A DNA stretch of 9,389 bases from an alpha proteobacterium 3107 (GTDB lineage Bacteria; Pseudomonadota; Alphaproteobacteria; Rhodobacterales; Rhodobacteraceae): assembly GCA_001483205.1 (NCBI GenBank), contig JPPB01000299.1:1-9389 (forward strand), written 5' to 3'. Shown here one piece after another: positions 1 through 8,500 of this stretch; the first letter of the stretch is position 1; each line of letters opens with the position of its first letter. The translations under genes and the position numbers were made by a program. Under the pieces are notes generated by a model. It searched no databases. It was not told the origin of the DNA and worked only from the letters and a program-made list of their open reading frames with translations.

Positions 1-59
1 GCGTCCGACCCGCACGGTAGGCGCGAACGCGCCGCCCCGTGGGGGGGCGGGTCGGCGCG

Positions 60-79
60 GCCCGGTCTTACGACCGGGC
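60..79. other. Perfect 8-bp hairpin, possible terminator of an upstream gene
   Basis: GCCCGGTC and GACCGGGC are exact inverse complements around a four-base TTAC loop. No T-run follows on either strand, so it is not a textbook intrinsic terminator. It could be the terminator of a gene lying before the window, or only structure in GC-rich intergenic DNA. Confidence 0.35.
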
Positions 80-123
80 AGGACAGGTTGGTCACCGATC
101 CGTCAATAGGTCAGAAGCCCTGC

Positions 124-142
124 CCCTATCCGCGGATAAGGT
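124..142. promoter_or_regulatory. Palindromic site, copy 1 (TATCCGCGGATAAGGT)
   Basis: TATCCGCGGATA at 127-138 is a perfect 12-bp palindrome. Its symmetry extends outward to 124-141 with one mismatched pair (126/139). The 16 bases from 127 to 142 recur exactly at 2031-2046, upstream of hisS. The site lies about 110 bases before the amidotransferase start. The symmetry, with no loop, suits binding by a dimeric protein better than an RNA hairpin. The binding protein is unknown to me; an operator role is inferred. Confidence 0.5.
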
Positions 143-239
143 AGGCCGCATTGACCTGCCCCCTCACATTCCGCATCCCCCGCCCGTGACGGGCATTCCA
201 CCCCGCCCCCGCCCGTGCTATGACAAACGGGGCCGGAGC

Positions 240-244
240 AGGAG
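240..244 (+). promoter_or_regulatory. Ribosome binding site of the amidotransferase gene
   Basis: AGGAG ends seven bases before the ATG at 252. It decides the start in favour of 252 over the longer open frame. Confidence 0.75.
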
Positions 245-251
245 AACACGA

Positions 252-1013
252 ATGAGCGACCAGATAATTTCCGTCGGCGTGCTGGAGACCGGCCGCCCGC
301 CGCCCGCGCTCGCCGCCCGCTTCCCCGACTATCCGGCCATGGTCGCCGACTGGCTCTCGAACCTGCGCGCGACCTTCACCGCCTGGCCGGTTCTTGACGG
401 CGCGCTTCCCGAACACCCGGACGACAGGGATTTGTGGGTGATAACCGGCTCCCCCGTCGGGGCCTATGAGGACCGCGACTGGATACCGCCGCTCGAAAAT
501 TTCATCCGCCGCTGCCGGGACGCGGGCCGCCCGATGGCCGGTATCTGCTTTGGCCATCAGATCATTGCCCAGGCGCTTGGCGGCGCGGTGCACAAGTCGG
601 GCCGGGGCTGGGGCCTCGGGGTGACGCGCTATCCGGTCAAGCACTGGCCCGAACTGCTTGGCCCCGCGCCTGCGGCCTTTGACCTTCAGGCGTTCCATCA
701 GGATCAGGTCGAGGAACTGCCCGAAGGCGCAGAGGTCTTGTCCGGCACCGGTTTCTGCCCGAACGCGATCCTCTGGTATCCGGGCTTTGCGCTGACCGTT
801 CAGGGGCACCCGGAGTTTTCGCCCGACTACTCATCCGCGCTGTTGAACGCACGCCGGGGGGCGGTGTTTCCCGATGATCTGGCAGAGCGCGCGCTTGAAA
901 CCCAATCCCGCCCGACCAATGCGGATGCACTGGCCGACATCCTGCGCCGGGCCTTCTTTGACCCGACCGTCCCGACGACCCCGACCCGCAACCGAACAAA
1001 GGCACACCCATGA
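252..1013 (+). CDS. Class I glutamine amidotransferase-like protein (GMP synthase-type GATase domain)
   Basis: This 253-residue protein is a stand-alone class I glutamine amidotransferase domain, a cytoplasmic Cys-His-Glu hydrolase fold. The nucleophile elbow GICFGHQ sits at residues 97-103 with Cys99. The other two triad members lie in QGHPEF (184-189): His186 and Glu188. VITGSPVGAYE (63-73) fits the strand-turn before the oxyanion region. The length matches stand-alone family members that resemble the amidotransferase half of GMP synthase, and there is no synthetase domain. The ATG at 252 follows AGGAG by seven bases. The stop overlaps the agmatinase start (ATGA), so the two are almost certainly co-transcribed and translationally coupled. 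The real substrate is unknown. Pairing with an agmatinase suggests amide or gamma-glutamyl hydrolysis in polyamine/guanidino metabolism, loosely like PuuD, but that is inference only. No membrane segment or signal peptide is visible. Confidence 0.9.
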   Translation: MSDQIISVGVLETGRPPPALAARFPDYPAMVADWLSNLRATFTAWPVLDGALPEHPDDRDLWVITGSPVGAYEDRDWIPPLENFIRRCRDAGRPMAGICFGHQIIAQALGGAVHKSGRGWGLGVTRYPVKHWPELLGPAPAAFDLQAFHQDQVEELPEGAEVLSGTGFCPNAILWYPGFALTVQGHPEFSPDYSSALLNARRGAVFPDDLAERALETQSRPTNADALADILRRAFFDPTVPTTPTRNRTKAHP

Positions 1014-1981
1014 CCGACAGACAGGGCGATTTCGCGTTCCGCTCAGACGAAACCACGGGCCGGTGGCCGGAAATGACCTATGGCGGCGCGCTCAGCTTTC
1101 TGCGGCGGCGCTACGGGCGCGACCTGACAGGCGTTGATGTGGCGGTCAGCGGCATCCCCTATGACGCTTCGGTCACGTATCGCTCCGGCTGTCGGCTGGG
1201 GCCGCGGGCGATCCGGGCGGCCTCGGTGCAACTGGCAGAGCTCGGGGCGTTTCCGTTCGGGTTCGACCCGTTCGAGACCCTTGCCGTCGTCGATTGCGGC
1301 GACTGTATGATTGACCCCCACCACCCGGAAACCGTGATCCCGGCGATTGAGGCCCATGCCGACCATATCCTGCGGCAGGGCGCAAAGATGCTCAGTTTCG
1401 GCGGGGATCATTTCGTCTCTTACCCGCTTATTCGCGCCCATGCCCGGCATCACGGCCCGGTGGCACTGATCCAGTTTGACGCCCATTGCGACACCTGGGC
1501 CGATGACGGCGCGCGCCTTGACCACGGCAGCATGTTCGCCCGCGCCGCCGCCGAGGGGATTGTCGATGTGGCGCGGTCCACCCAGATCGGTCTGCGCACC
1601 TTCAATGACAGCGACCACGGGTTTGAAATTCTGACCGCCCCGTGGGTGCATCGCAACGGGATTGACGCGGCACTCAGCGTTATTCGCGAGCGCGCCGGGG
1701 ACGCGCCGGTCTATGTCTCTTTCGATATTGACGGTCTTGATCCGGCTTTCGCGCCCGGAACCGGGACGCCGGTCAGCGGCGGGCTGGCAAGCTGGCAGGC
1801 GCTGGAGGCGATCCGGGGCCTTGAAGGGCTGAACCTGATCGGGATGGATGTTGTCGAGGTCGCCCCGGCCTATGATCATGCCGAGATCACGGCGATTGCC
1901 GCCGCCACGGTCGCCCATGACTGGCTGTGCCTGCTGGCCGAGGCAAAAGGGGCGAAACGGCGGACGGTCGGGCGGGTGTAG
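1010..1981 (+). CDS. speB: Agmatinase (ureohydrolase family)
   Basis: This 323-residue protein belongs to the arginase/agmatinase family of binuclear manganese hydrolases. Agmatinase converts agmatine to putrescine and urea in the cytoplasm. The metal-binding signatures are all present: GGDH at 131-134 (His134), DAHCD at 157-161 (Asp157, His159, Asp161), and SFDIDGLDP at 237-245 (Asp239, Asp241), followed by PGTGTPVSGG. The glycine-rich substrate loop and the late MDVVEVAP segment (279-286) also match. The length is normal for the family. The ATG at 1010 overlaps the upstream stop by four bases, with AAAGG seven bases before it. Related ureohydrolases acting on guanidinobutyrate, guanidinopropionate or formiminoglutamate share these motifs, so the family is certain but the exact guanidino substrate is less so. 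I see no arginine decarboxylase in the window to supply agmatine. Confidence 0.92.
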   Translation: MTDRQGDFAFRSDETTGRWPEMTYGGALSFLRRRYGRDLTGVDVAVSGIPYDASVTYRSGCRLGPRAIRAASVQLAELGAFPFGFDPFETLAVVDCGDCMIDPHHPETVIPAIEAHADHILRQGAKMLSFGGDHFVSYPLIRAHARHHGPVALIQFDAHCDTWADDGARLDHGSMFARAAAEGIVDVARSTQIGLRTFNDSDHGFEILTAPWVHRNGIDAALSVIRERAGDAPVYVSFDIDGLDPAFAPGTGTPVSGGLASWQALEAIRGLEGLNLIGMDVVEVAPAYDHAEITAIAAATVAHDWLCLLAEAKGAKRRTVGRV

Positions 1982-2028
1982 GTGCGCGGGAAAAACCGTC
2001 GGGTCAAGGCCCGGCAAGGCGCGCGGGG

Positions 2029-2046
2029 CTTATCCGCGGATAAGGT
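2029..2046. promoter_or_regulatory. Palindromic site, copy 2 (CTTATCCGCGGATAAG)
   Basis: CTTATCCGCGGATAAG at 2029-2044 is a perfect 16-bp palindrome. Bases 2031-2046 are identical to 127-142. It lies 47 bases after the agmatinase stop and about 200 bases before the hisS ATG. Its right arm falls roughly where the -35 region of the TATAAC at 2061-2066 would be, the position expected of an operator. As with copy 1, the cognate regulator cannot be named from sequence. Confidence 0.55.
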
Positions 2047-2066
2047 CAAGACCTCTGACATATAAC
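2038..2066 (+). promoter_or_regulatory. Possible hisS-hisZ-hisG promoter
   Basis: TATAAC at 2061-2066 is close to the sigma-70 -10 consensus and stands in an unusually AT-rich spot for this DNA. At 17-base spacing the -35 position is GGATAA (2038-2043), a poor match that lies inside the palindrome. A weak -35 overlapped by a symmetric site would fit a regulated promoter. This is a sequence-based guess. Confidence 0.4.
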
Positions 2067-2244
2067 ATGACAGCGTAAAATTGATCACAGGCTCAACTCT
2101 GATCCTGTCAGGGCGCAAGTGGCAGATGCCTTGCCGGGACAGATGCAGCGAAACCCCGAAAGGCCGCCGGTCGCTTGCCCCGCCGCCGCCGCCGGGTTAA
2201 ACCGCGCCGCGACAGCACCCCCGTGCGCGCCCCGAGAGACCAGC
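2067..2244 (+). other. hisS leader region, no gene seen
   Basis: About 180 bases separate the candidate -10 from hisS. An open frame from a GTG at 2119 joins hisS but reads as low-complexity Pro/Ala/Arg sequence, so I treat it as untranslated. TGACAG (2068-2073) and CTGTCA (2105-2110), with a nested ACAGG/CCTGT pair (2087-2091/2104-2108), could form a modest stem. No His-rich leader peptide and no recognisable riboswitch or T-box is present. Confidence 0.45.
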
Positions 2245-3747
2245 ATGGCCAAGCAAAGGAAAAACCCCCGCCCCAGGGCCGAACCGCCGAAAGGGTTCCG
2301 CGACTACTTCGGCAACGACGTGACCGACCGCGCTGACATGCTCGCGGCGATTGCCCGCGTCTACCGGCTCTACGGCTTCGACGCCCTGGAAAGCCCGAGC
2401 GTAGAGACCGCCCGCGCCCTTGGCAGCTTTCTGCCCGATGTGGACCGCCCGAACGCGGGCATCTTTGCCTGGCGGGATGAGGAAGACACGGGCCGCGAAG
2501 ACTGGCTGGCGCTGCGCTATGACCTGACTGCACCGCTCGCCCGGGTCTATGCCCAGCATCGCAACACCCTGCCGACCCCCTATCGCCGCTATGCGATGGG
2601 TCCGGTCTGGCGCAACGAAAAACCGGGGCCGGGGCGCTATCGGCAGTTCTATCAGTGCGACGCCGATACGGTGGGAGCGGCAAGCATCGCGGCGGACGCG
2701 GAAATCTGCATGATGCTGGCCGATGCGCTGGAGGCCGTCGGCATTGCGCGGGGCGACTATGTGGTGCGGGTGGGGGATCGCAGGGTGCTGAACGGTGTGC
2801 TGGAAAAGGCGGGGCTGCTTGACCCCGAAAACCCGGCGCAGTTTGAGCACGAGCGCGGGGTGGTGCTGCGCGCCATCGACAAGCTCGACCGGCTGGGGGT
2901 CGAAGGAGTGCGCGCCCTGTTGGGCGAGGGCCGCCGGGACGAAAGCGGCGATTTCACCCCCGGCGCGATGCTTGATATGCCACAGGCCGAAAGGATCATG
3001 GAGTTTGTGCGCGCGCCAACCCGCACCGGGCAAACCCTTGATCACCTGCACAGCCTTGTCGCCGGAACCGAGGCCGGAGAGCACGCCGTCCGCGAGCTCG
3101 AACAGCTTGCGGCGCTTCTGACCGCCCGGGGGTATGACGACCGCATCCGCATTGATCCCGGTATCGTGCGCGGCCTTGGCTACTATACCGGCCCGGTATT
3201 CGAGGCCGAACTGACATTCGAGACCCTTGACGAGGCAGGCCGCCCCCGCCGGTTCGGGGCGGTCGCGGGCGGCGGGCGCTATGACGATCTGGTCAAACGT
3301 TTCACCGGCCAGACGGTGCCGGCGACAGGGGTGTCCATCGGGGTGGACCGGCTGCTTGCGGCGCTGCGCGAAAAGGGGCGGATCGGGGCCGGGGCCACCG
3401 GCCCGGTGGTGGTCACGGTCATGGATCGCGACCGGATGGCGGCGTATCAGGCGATGGCGGCAGAGCTGCGCGCCGCCGGTATCCGGGCCGAGGTCTGCCT
3501 CAGCAACCCGAAATCTTTCGGCGGGCAGTTGAAATATGCCGACCGGCGCAATGCCCCGGTGGTGATCATCGAGGGCGAGGATGAGGCCGCCCGTGGCGTC
3601 GTTCAGGTCAAGGACATGATCGAGGGGGCGCGGATCGCCCGTGACGCCAGCCTTGAACAGTGGAAATCCCGTCCGGCGCAGCAAGAGGTCGCCCGCGCCG
3701 ATCTGGTGGCCCATGTCACCGGGATTCTGGCCGGAAACAGGCAATGA
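2245..3747 (+). CDS. hisS: Histidyl-tRNA synthetase
   Basis: This 500-residue class II aminoacyl-tRNA synthetase joins histidine to tRNA-His using ATP. Motif 2 and its loop run from about 115 to 139 ([20 protein letters not shown] and following). The histidine-specific motifs are [12 protein letters not shown] (309-320) and AGGGRYDDL (341-349). Motif 3 is GVSIGVDRL (362-370), followed by an alpha/beta anticodon-binding domain from about 386 to 466. At 500 residues it is longer than the roughly 420-430 of the E. coli-type enzyme, in keeping with alphaproteobacterial HisRS. The motif 2 loop reads [11 protein letters not shown] where the E. coli type has ERPQKGRYRQF. ATG 2245 is chosen because domain-like sequence (PPKGFRDYF) starts soon after it and a weak GAGAG lies six bases upstream. 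Its stop overlaps the hisZ ATG (ATGA). Confidence 0.95.
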   Translation: MAKQRKNPRPRAEPPKGFRDYFGNDVTDRADMLAAIARVYRLYGFDALESPSVETARALGSFLPDVDRPNAGIFAWRDEEDTGREDWLALRYDLTAPLARVYAQHRNTLPTPYRRYAMGPVWRNEKPGPGRYRQFYQCDADTVGAASIAADAEICMMLADALEAVGIARGDYVVRVGDRRVLNGVLEKAGLLDPENPAQFEHERGVVLRAIDKLDRLGVEGVRALLGEGRRDESGDFTPGAMLDMPQAERIMEFVRAPTRTGQTLDHLHSLVAGTEAGEHAVRELEQLAALLTARGYDDRIRIDPGIVRGLGYYTGPVFEAELTFETLDEAGRPRRFGAVAGGGRYDDLVKRFTGQTVPATGVSIGVDRLLAALREKGRIGAGATGPVVVTVMDRDRMAAYQAMAAELRAAGIRAEVCLSNPKSFGGQLKYADRRNAPVVIIEGEDEAARGVVQVKDMIEGARIARDASLEQWKSRPAQQEVARADLVAHVTGILAGNRQ

Positions 3748-4850
3748 ACGCCGGGGAAGGCGTCAGGGCAGAGGCCGCAAGGCTGCGGGCCTTTTTCGAG
3801 GCGGCGGGCGCAACCCCGGTCGAGACCGACATCCTGCAACCGGCGGCCACATTGCTTGACCTCTATGGCGAGGACATTCGCGCGCGGGCCTATGTCACCC
3901 ACGACCCTTTGCGCGGCGAACTGATGCTGCGGCCCGATTTCACCGTGCCGGTGGCGCAGATGCACATGGCGGGGGGGACAGAACCGGCGCGCTACACCTA
4001 TGCGGGCAAGGTTTTTCGCGCGCAGGAGCGGGAAACGGGCCGCCCGAGTGAATATTTTCAGGTGGGATATGAGGTTTTCGACCGGGACGACCCGGCGGCG
4101 GCGGATGCCGGGGTCTTTGCGCTGTTCAGCGAGGCGCTGTCGCCCCTGGGGGTGCGCGCCGCGACCGGTGATCTGGGCATTCTGATGGATGCGGTCCGGG
4201 GCCTGCGCACCACCGAAGAGCGCAAGGCGGCGCTGATGCGCCACATCTGGCGTCCGCGCCGGTTCCGGGCACTGCTGGACCGTTTCAGCGGGCGGGTGCC
4301 CCTGCCCCCGGCACGGCGGCAGATACTGGAAAAGCTGGCGGGGCGGGGGGCAGACGGCATGATTGCAGAGATGGCCCCGGTGCCCGGACTGCGCGGGGCG
4401 GCGGAGATCGCGGAGCGGCTGGAAACCCTGCGCACCGATGCCGCCGCCCCCCCCATCGGGCGCGAAGAGGCCGGGGTGCTGGACAGGATTCTCGACCTGC
4501 GCGCGACCGCCCCGGAGGCGTTGGCGCGCCTGCGGGAACTGGCCGCTGAGGCCCCGCAGATCGGCCCGGCAGTGGCGCGGATGGCGGCGCGGCTCGAGGC
4601 GATGGCGGCGCGGGGGATAGAGGTCTCGGGGCTGGAATTTTCCGGCAGCCACGGGCGCACGACGCTTGAATATTATGACGGGTTTGTGTTTGGCTTTGCC
4701 GCGCCCGCGCGCCCCGACCTGCCCCCGGTGGCCACCGGCGGGCGGTATGACGCGCTGACCCGTGTGCTCGGGCGCGGGCGGGCGGTTCCGGCGGTGGGGG
4801 GCGTGATCCGCCCGCATCTGGCGGTGGTGCTGGGACGGGGGGGCGAGTGA
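3744..4850 (+). CDS. hisZ: ATP phosphoribosyltransferase regulatory subunit
   Basis: HisZ is a catalytically inactive relative of histidyl-tRNA synthetase. It assembles with short HisG into the enzyme for the first step of histidine synthesis and, as known for the family, is needed for activity and histidine feedback. This 368-residue protein keeps the synthetase-like core: DFTVPVAQ (65-72), the motif 2-like stretch from [15 protein letters not shown] to [10 protein letters not shown] (86-112), a [11 protein letters not shown] equivalent of the HisA motif (308-318), and TGGRYD (331-336). It lacks the synthetase motif 3 GxDRL and the C-terminal anticodon-binding domain, which separates it from HisS. 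A helical, Ala/Arg/Glu-rich middle (about 155-290) is the least conserved-looking part. The ATG overlaps the hisS stop, and its own TGA overlaps the hisG ATG (TGATG). Only a poor ribosome binding site is seen, so coupling to hisS translation is likely. Confidence 0.92.
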   Translation: MNAGEGVRAEAARLRAFFEAAGATPVETDILQPAATLLDLYGEDIRARAYVTHDPLRGELMLRPDFTVPVAQMHMAGGTEPARYTYAGKVFRAQERETGRPSEYFQVGYEVFDRDDPAAADAGVFALFSEALSPLGVRAATGDLGILMDAVRGLRTTEERKAALMRHIWRPRRFRALLDRFSGRVPLPPARRQILEKLAGRGADGMIAEMAPVPGLRGAAEIAERLETLRTDAAAPPIGREEAGVLDRILDLRATAPEALARLRELAAEAPQIGPAVARMAARLEAMAARGIEVSGLEFSGSHGRTTLEYYDGFVFGFAAPARPDLPPVATGGRYDALTRVLGRGRAVPAVGGVIRPHLAVVLGRGGE

Positions 4851-5551
4851 TGGCGCTGAAACTCGGTGTGCCGTCCAAGGGGCGGTTGATGGAGGCCACC
4901 TTTGGCTGGTTCGGGGCGCGCGGCGTCACCCTGCGCCGCACCGGATCGGCGCGCGAATATGCGGGGGCCGCCGAGGGCGTGGACGGGCTGGAGCTGGTTC
5001 TGCTCAGCGCCGGGGAAATCCCGCGCGAGCTGGCGGCGGGCCGGGTGCATCTGGGCGTGACCGGCACCGACCTGATCCGCGAAACCCTGGCGGCGTGGGA
5101 AACGCGGGTCGAAGCGCTGGCCCCGATGGGGTTTGGCCGCGCCGATCTGGTCATTGCCGTGCCGCGCGCCTGGGTGGATGTGGAAACGCTGGATGATCTG
5201 GATGCGGTGGCGGCACAGTTCCGGCGCACGCACGGGTTCCGCCTGCGGATCGCCACCAAATACCACCGGCTGGCGCGGGAGTTCCTGCGCGCGCACGGGG
5301 TGGCGGATTATCAACTGGTTGACAGCCGGGGGGCAACCGAGGGCGCGGTGAAGAACGGAACCGCCGAGGCGGTGGCCGACATCACCTCGACCGGCGAAAC
5401 CCTGCGCGCCAACCACCTGAAGGTGCTTGTTGACGGGCTGGTGCATCGCAGCGAGGCCACATTGCTGAAATCCCGGCGGGCGGAGTGGGGGGATGCCGAA
5501 AACGCGGCTCTGAAGGCGTTGTTGTGCAGGCTTGGGGTGACCTCTGAATAA
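4850..5551 (+). CDS. hisG: ATP phosphoribosyltransferase, short-form catalytic subunit
   Basis: HisG condenses ATP with PRPP to N1-(5-phosphoribosyl)-ATP, the committed step of histidine synthesis. At 233 residues this is the short form, which lacks the C-terminal regulatory domain of about 290-300-residue HisG proteins and depends on HisZ, encoded immediately upstream. Family signatures are the N-terminal LGVPSKGRLM (5-14), GVTGTDLIRE (69-78), IATKYHRLA (134-142), and the PRPP-binding segment AEAVADITSTGETLRAN (172-188). The ATG at 4850 shares one base with the hisZ stop. A GTG at 4847 is in frame directly before it and would add one residue. It is the last gene of the operon, and no other his genes follow. 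Confidence 0.95.
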   Translation: MALKLGVPSKGRLMEATFGWFGARGVTLRRTGSAREYAGAAEGVDGLELVLLSAGEIPRELAAGRVHLGVTGTDLIRETLAAWETRVEALAPMGFGRADLVIAVPRAWVDVETLDDLDAVAAQFRRTHGFRLRIATKYHRLAREFLRAHGVADYQLVDSRGATEGAVKNGTAEAVADITSTGETLRANHLKVLVDGLVHRSEATLLKSRRAEWGDAENAALKALLCRLGVTSE

Positions 5552-5552
5552 T

Positions 5553-5575
5553 GGCGGGCCGGTGACAAGCCCGCC
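5553..5575. terminator. Hairpin between convergent hisG and dnaE, possible bidirectional terminator
   Basis: GGCGGGC (5553-5559) and GCCCGCC (5569-5575) pair perfectly around a nine-base loop, directly after the hisG stop and 24 bases beyond the dnaE stop. Read on the minus strand it is followed by ATTATTC; on the plus strand no T-run follows. It is the only obvious candidate to end both converging transcripts. Confidence 0.5.
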
Positions 5576-5599
5576 TGGTCGCAAAACCGGGCCGCGAGC

Positions 5600-8500
5600 T
5601 CAGGTTTCTTCCACCATCACCACCCCCGGCAGGGCCTTAATTTCGCTTCTGACCCGGCCATCAAGCGGAAAGTCACGCGCCACGCTCATCTCCACTTCTC
5701 CGGGCAGCTCCGGGTGCATCAGGCGAAAGCTGACCGGGCCGCGCCCGCGCGCCTCTGACCGGGCCAGCACCGCCGCCACGTCCGGCACCGCCTCCGACCG
5801 GTCAATCACAATACACAGCCCCATGCTGCCCGCCCCGTCCACGACACTTGCCATCGGCTTCACCGTGCGGGCCAGCAGCCTGAGCTGCTCTGCCTCTGCC
5901 GACGCCTCCACCGTCAGAACGACATTCGCCCCGGTCTCCAGATGCCCGCGCGCCGCCTCCAGCGTCTCGGAAAAGATCGTAACCTCATAAGACCCGGTCG
6001 GATCGGAAAGCTGGGCAAAGGCAAAGCGGTTGCCGCGCGCCGACTTGCGTTCCTGCACCCCGGCGACATTGCCCGCAATCTTTGCCACCAGCGCCGCGTT
6101 CCGCGCCCGTTCCTCAACCTCGGCAAGGGTCAGCACCCCGCCCCGCTTCAGCGCCGCCATGTGGTCGTCCAGCGGATGGCCCGACAGATAGAAGCCGATG
6201 GCGCTGAACTCCTCGGCCAGACGGTCGGCGGGCGGCCAGTCATCCACCGGCGGCAGGCGCGGCTCCGGCAGATCATCTCCAGCCTCGCCAAACAGCGACA
6301 CCTGGCCGGACGCTTTCTGATCATGCACCGCGGCGGAATAGCTGATCAGCGGGTCAATCCCGTCAAAAACCCGGCGGCGGTTCTGCTCCAGCACATCAAA
6401 CGCCCCGGCGCGGACCAGCATTTCCAGCGCCCGCTTGCCGATCCGCCGCAGATCAACCCGCCGCGCAAGGTCAAAGACGGTGACAAAGGGCGTGTCAGCC
6501 CGGCCCTCAACCAGCAGCCGCATCGCCTCGACCCCCACATTCTTGAGCGCCCCCAACGCATAGACGATCCGCCCCCCCGTCACGTCAAAAACCGCCTGAG
6601 ACCGGTTCACACAGGGTGGCGCGAAAGGCAGGTCAAGGCCCTTCTTGACCTCTTCAAAATAGACGGCGAGCTTGTCGGTCAGGTGAATATCGCAATTCAT
6701 CACCCCGGCCATGAACTCCGCCGGGTGATTGGTTTTCAGCCATGCGGTCTGATAGCTGACCACAGCATAGGCAGCGGCATGGGGCTTGTTAAAGCCGTAA
6801 TCGGCGAATTTCGCCAACAGGTCGAAAACCTCTGTCGCCTTTTTCCGCCCGACACCGTTTTCGGCGGCCCCGGCCTCGAATTTCGGGCGCTCGGCGTCCA
6901 TGGCCGCCCTGATCTTCTTGCCCATGGCGCGTCGCAACAGGTCCGCCCCGCCCAGGGAATAGCCCGCCATCGCCTGCGCAATCTGCATCACCTGTTCCTG
7001 ATAGACGATGATGCCCTGGGTTTCCTCCAGAATATGATCGACCAGCGGGTGGATGGATTCGCGCTCTCTCAGCCCGTTCTTGACCTCGCAATAGGCCGGG
7101 ATGTTTTCCATCGGGCCGGGGCGATAGAGCGCCACCAGCGCCACGATGTCCTCGATACGGGTGGGTTTCATGCGCTTGAGCGCATCCATCATGCCCGCGC
7201 TTTCCACCTGAAAGACGGCGATGGTTCTGGCGTCAGAATAAAGCTCATATGCCTTTTTGTCGTCAAGCGGGATCGCCCCGATGTCATCCACCGCGCCCTC
7301 CGGCGGGTCATAAAGCCGCTGCCCGTCTGCGCCGATATGCAGATGCCGCCCGCTTTTGCGGATCAGATCAACGGCATTCTGAATCGCGGTCAGCGTCTTC
7401 AGACCCAGAAAGTCAAACTTGACCAGCCCCGCCTGTTCCACCCATTTCATATTGAACTGGGTTGCGGGCATTTCCGAGCGCGGATCACGATAGAGCGGCA
7501 CCAGCGCATCAAGCGGGCGATCGGCAATCACCACCCCCGCCGCGTGGGTAGAGGCATTTCTGAGCAGCCCCTCAAGCTGCCGCCCATAGGTCAGAAGCCG
7601 GGCGACGACTTCCTCGGCCCGCGCGGCCTCTCGCAGGCGGGGTTCTTCCTCCATCGCCTTTTCGATCGAGGCGGGCTTTACCCCCTCAATCGGGATCATC
7701 TTTGCCAGCCGGTCCACCTGTCCGTAGGGCATCTGCAACACCCGCCCCACGTCACGCACCGCCGCCTTGGACAGCAGCGCGCCAAAGGTGATGATATGAC
7801 CAACCCGGTCACGGCCATATCTTTCCTGCACATAGCGGATCACTTCCTCGCGGCGCTCCATGCAGAAATCGATGTCGAAATCGGGCATCGAGACCCGTTC
7901 GGGGTTCAGGAACCTCTCGAAAAGCAGGGAATAGCGCAGGGGGTCGAGGTCGGTGATGGTCAGCGCATAGGCCACAAGGCTGGCCGCGCCCGATCCGCGC
8001 CCCGGCCCCACGGGAATGCCGCGCTCTTTGGCCCATTTGATGAAATCGGCGACGATCAGGAAATAGCCGGGAAAGCCCATGTCCTCAATGACGCCGAGTT
8101 CAAACTCCAGCCGTTGCTCATAGTCTTCGACCGGAGCGGCATGGGGGATGACGGCCAGCCGCGCCTTCAGCCCTGCGCGCGCCTGGCGGCGCAATTCCTC
8201 CACCTCATCATCGGCAAATTTCGGCAGGATCGGGTCGCGCTTTCGGGCCATGAAGGCACAACGCCGGGCAATCTCGACGGTGTTTTCCAGCGCTTCCGGC
8301 AGGTCCGCAAACAGGGCCGCCATTTTCCGGGGGGATTTGAAGCCGTGTTCCGGCGTCAGGCGGCGGCGTGGTTCCTTCTGATCGACATAGGCACCATCGG
8401 CGATGCAAATGAGCGCGTCATGGGCCTCATACATCTCCGGCTCGGGAAAATGCACGTCATTGGTGGCGACCAGCGGCAGGTCCATCTCATGGGCCATTTC

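Larger units (their letters stand above)
1..251. other. Non-coding leader upstream of the amidotransferase operon
   Basis: No gene is supported here. The amidotransferase frame stays open upstream to about position 39, but that extension is proline/arginine-rich, shows no domain character, and lies upstream of a good ribosome binding site at 240-244. The stretch holds a GC hairpin (60-79), a palindromic site (124-142), a TTGACC at 151-156 that resembles a -35 hexamer but lacks a convincing -10 at the right spacing, and a small symmetric element GCCCGTGACGGGC at 182-194. A TATGAC at about 218-223 could be a -10, but no matching -35 is obvious. Confidence 0.6.

Noticed and set aside
39..251. 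N-terminal extension of the amidotransferase
   Set aside because: The frame is open, but the residues are low-complexity, the palindromic site lies within it, and a good AGGAG sits at 240-244 before the ATG at 252.
2029..2044. Palindrome read as a DnaA box or a replication origin element
   Set aside because: TTATCC matches half of a DnaA box, but the CACA end is missing, only two copies are present, and there is no origin-like AT-rich cluster or replication gene beside them.
2119..2244. GTG start extending HisS by 42 residues
   Set aside because: The extension is Pro/Ala/Arg-rich without family resemblance; HisRS-like sequence begins after ATG 2245.
2067..2244. Histidine attenuator or T-box leader for the his genes
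   Set aside because: No run of His codons, no leader peptide with a start signal, and no T-box hallmark was found.
3660..3743. Earlier ATG for HisZ inside hisS
   Set aside because: It would create an 88-base overlap with hisS and an unnatural Arg-rich N-terminus; ATG 3744 gives the usual ATGA junction.
2197..3744. A long minus-strand open frame opposite hisS
   Set aside because: It mirrors the hisS coding frame with no domain or plausible start signal; a by-product of GC-biased third codon positions.
3603..4817. A 400-codon minus-strand open frame opposite hisZ
   Set aside because: Arg/Pro/Gln-rich shadow of a well-supported gene; no protein features.
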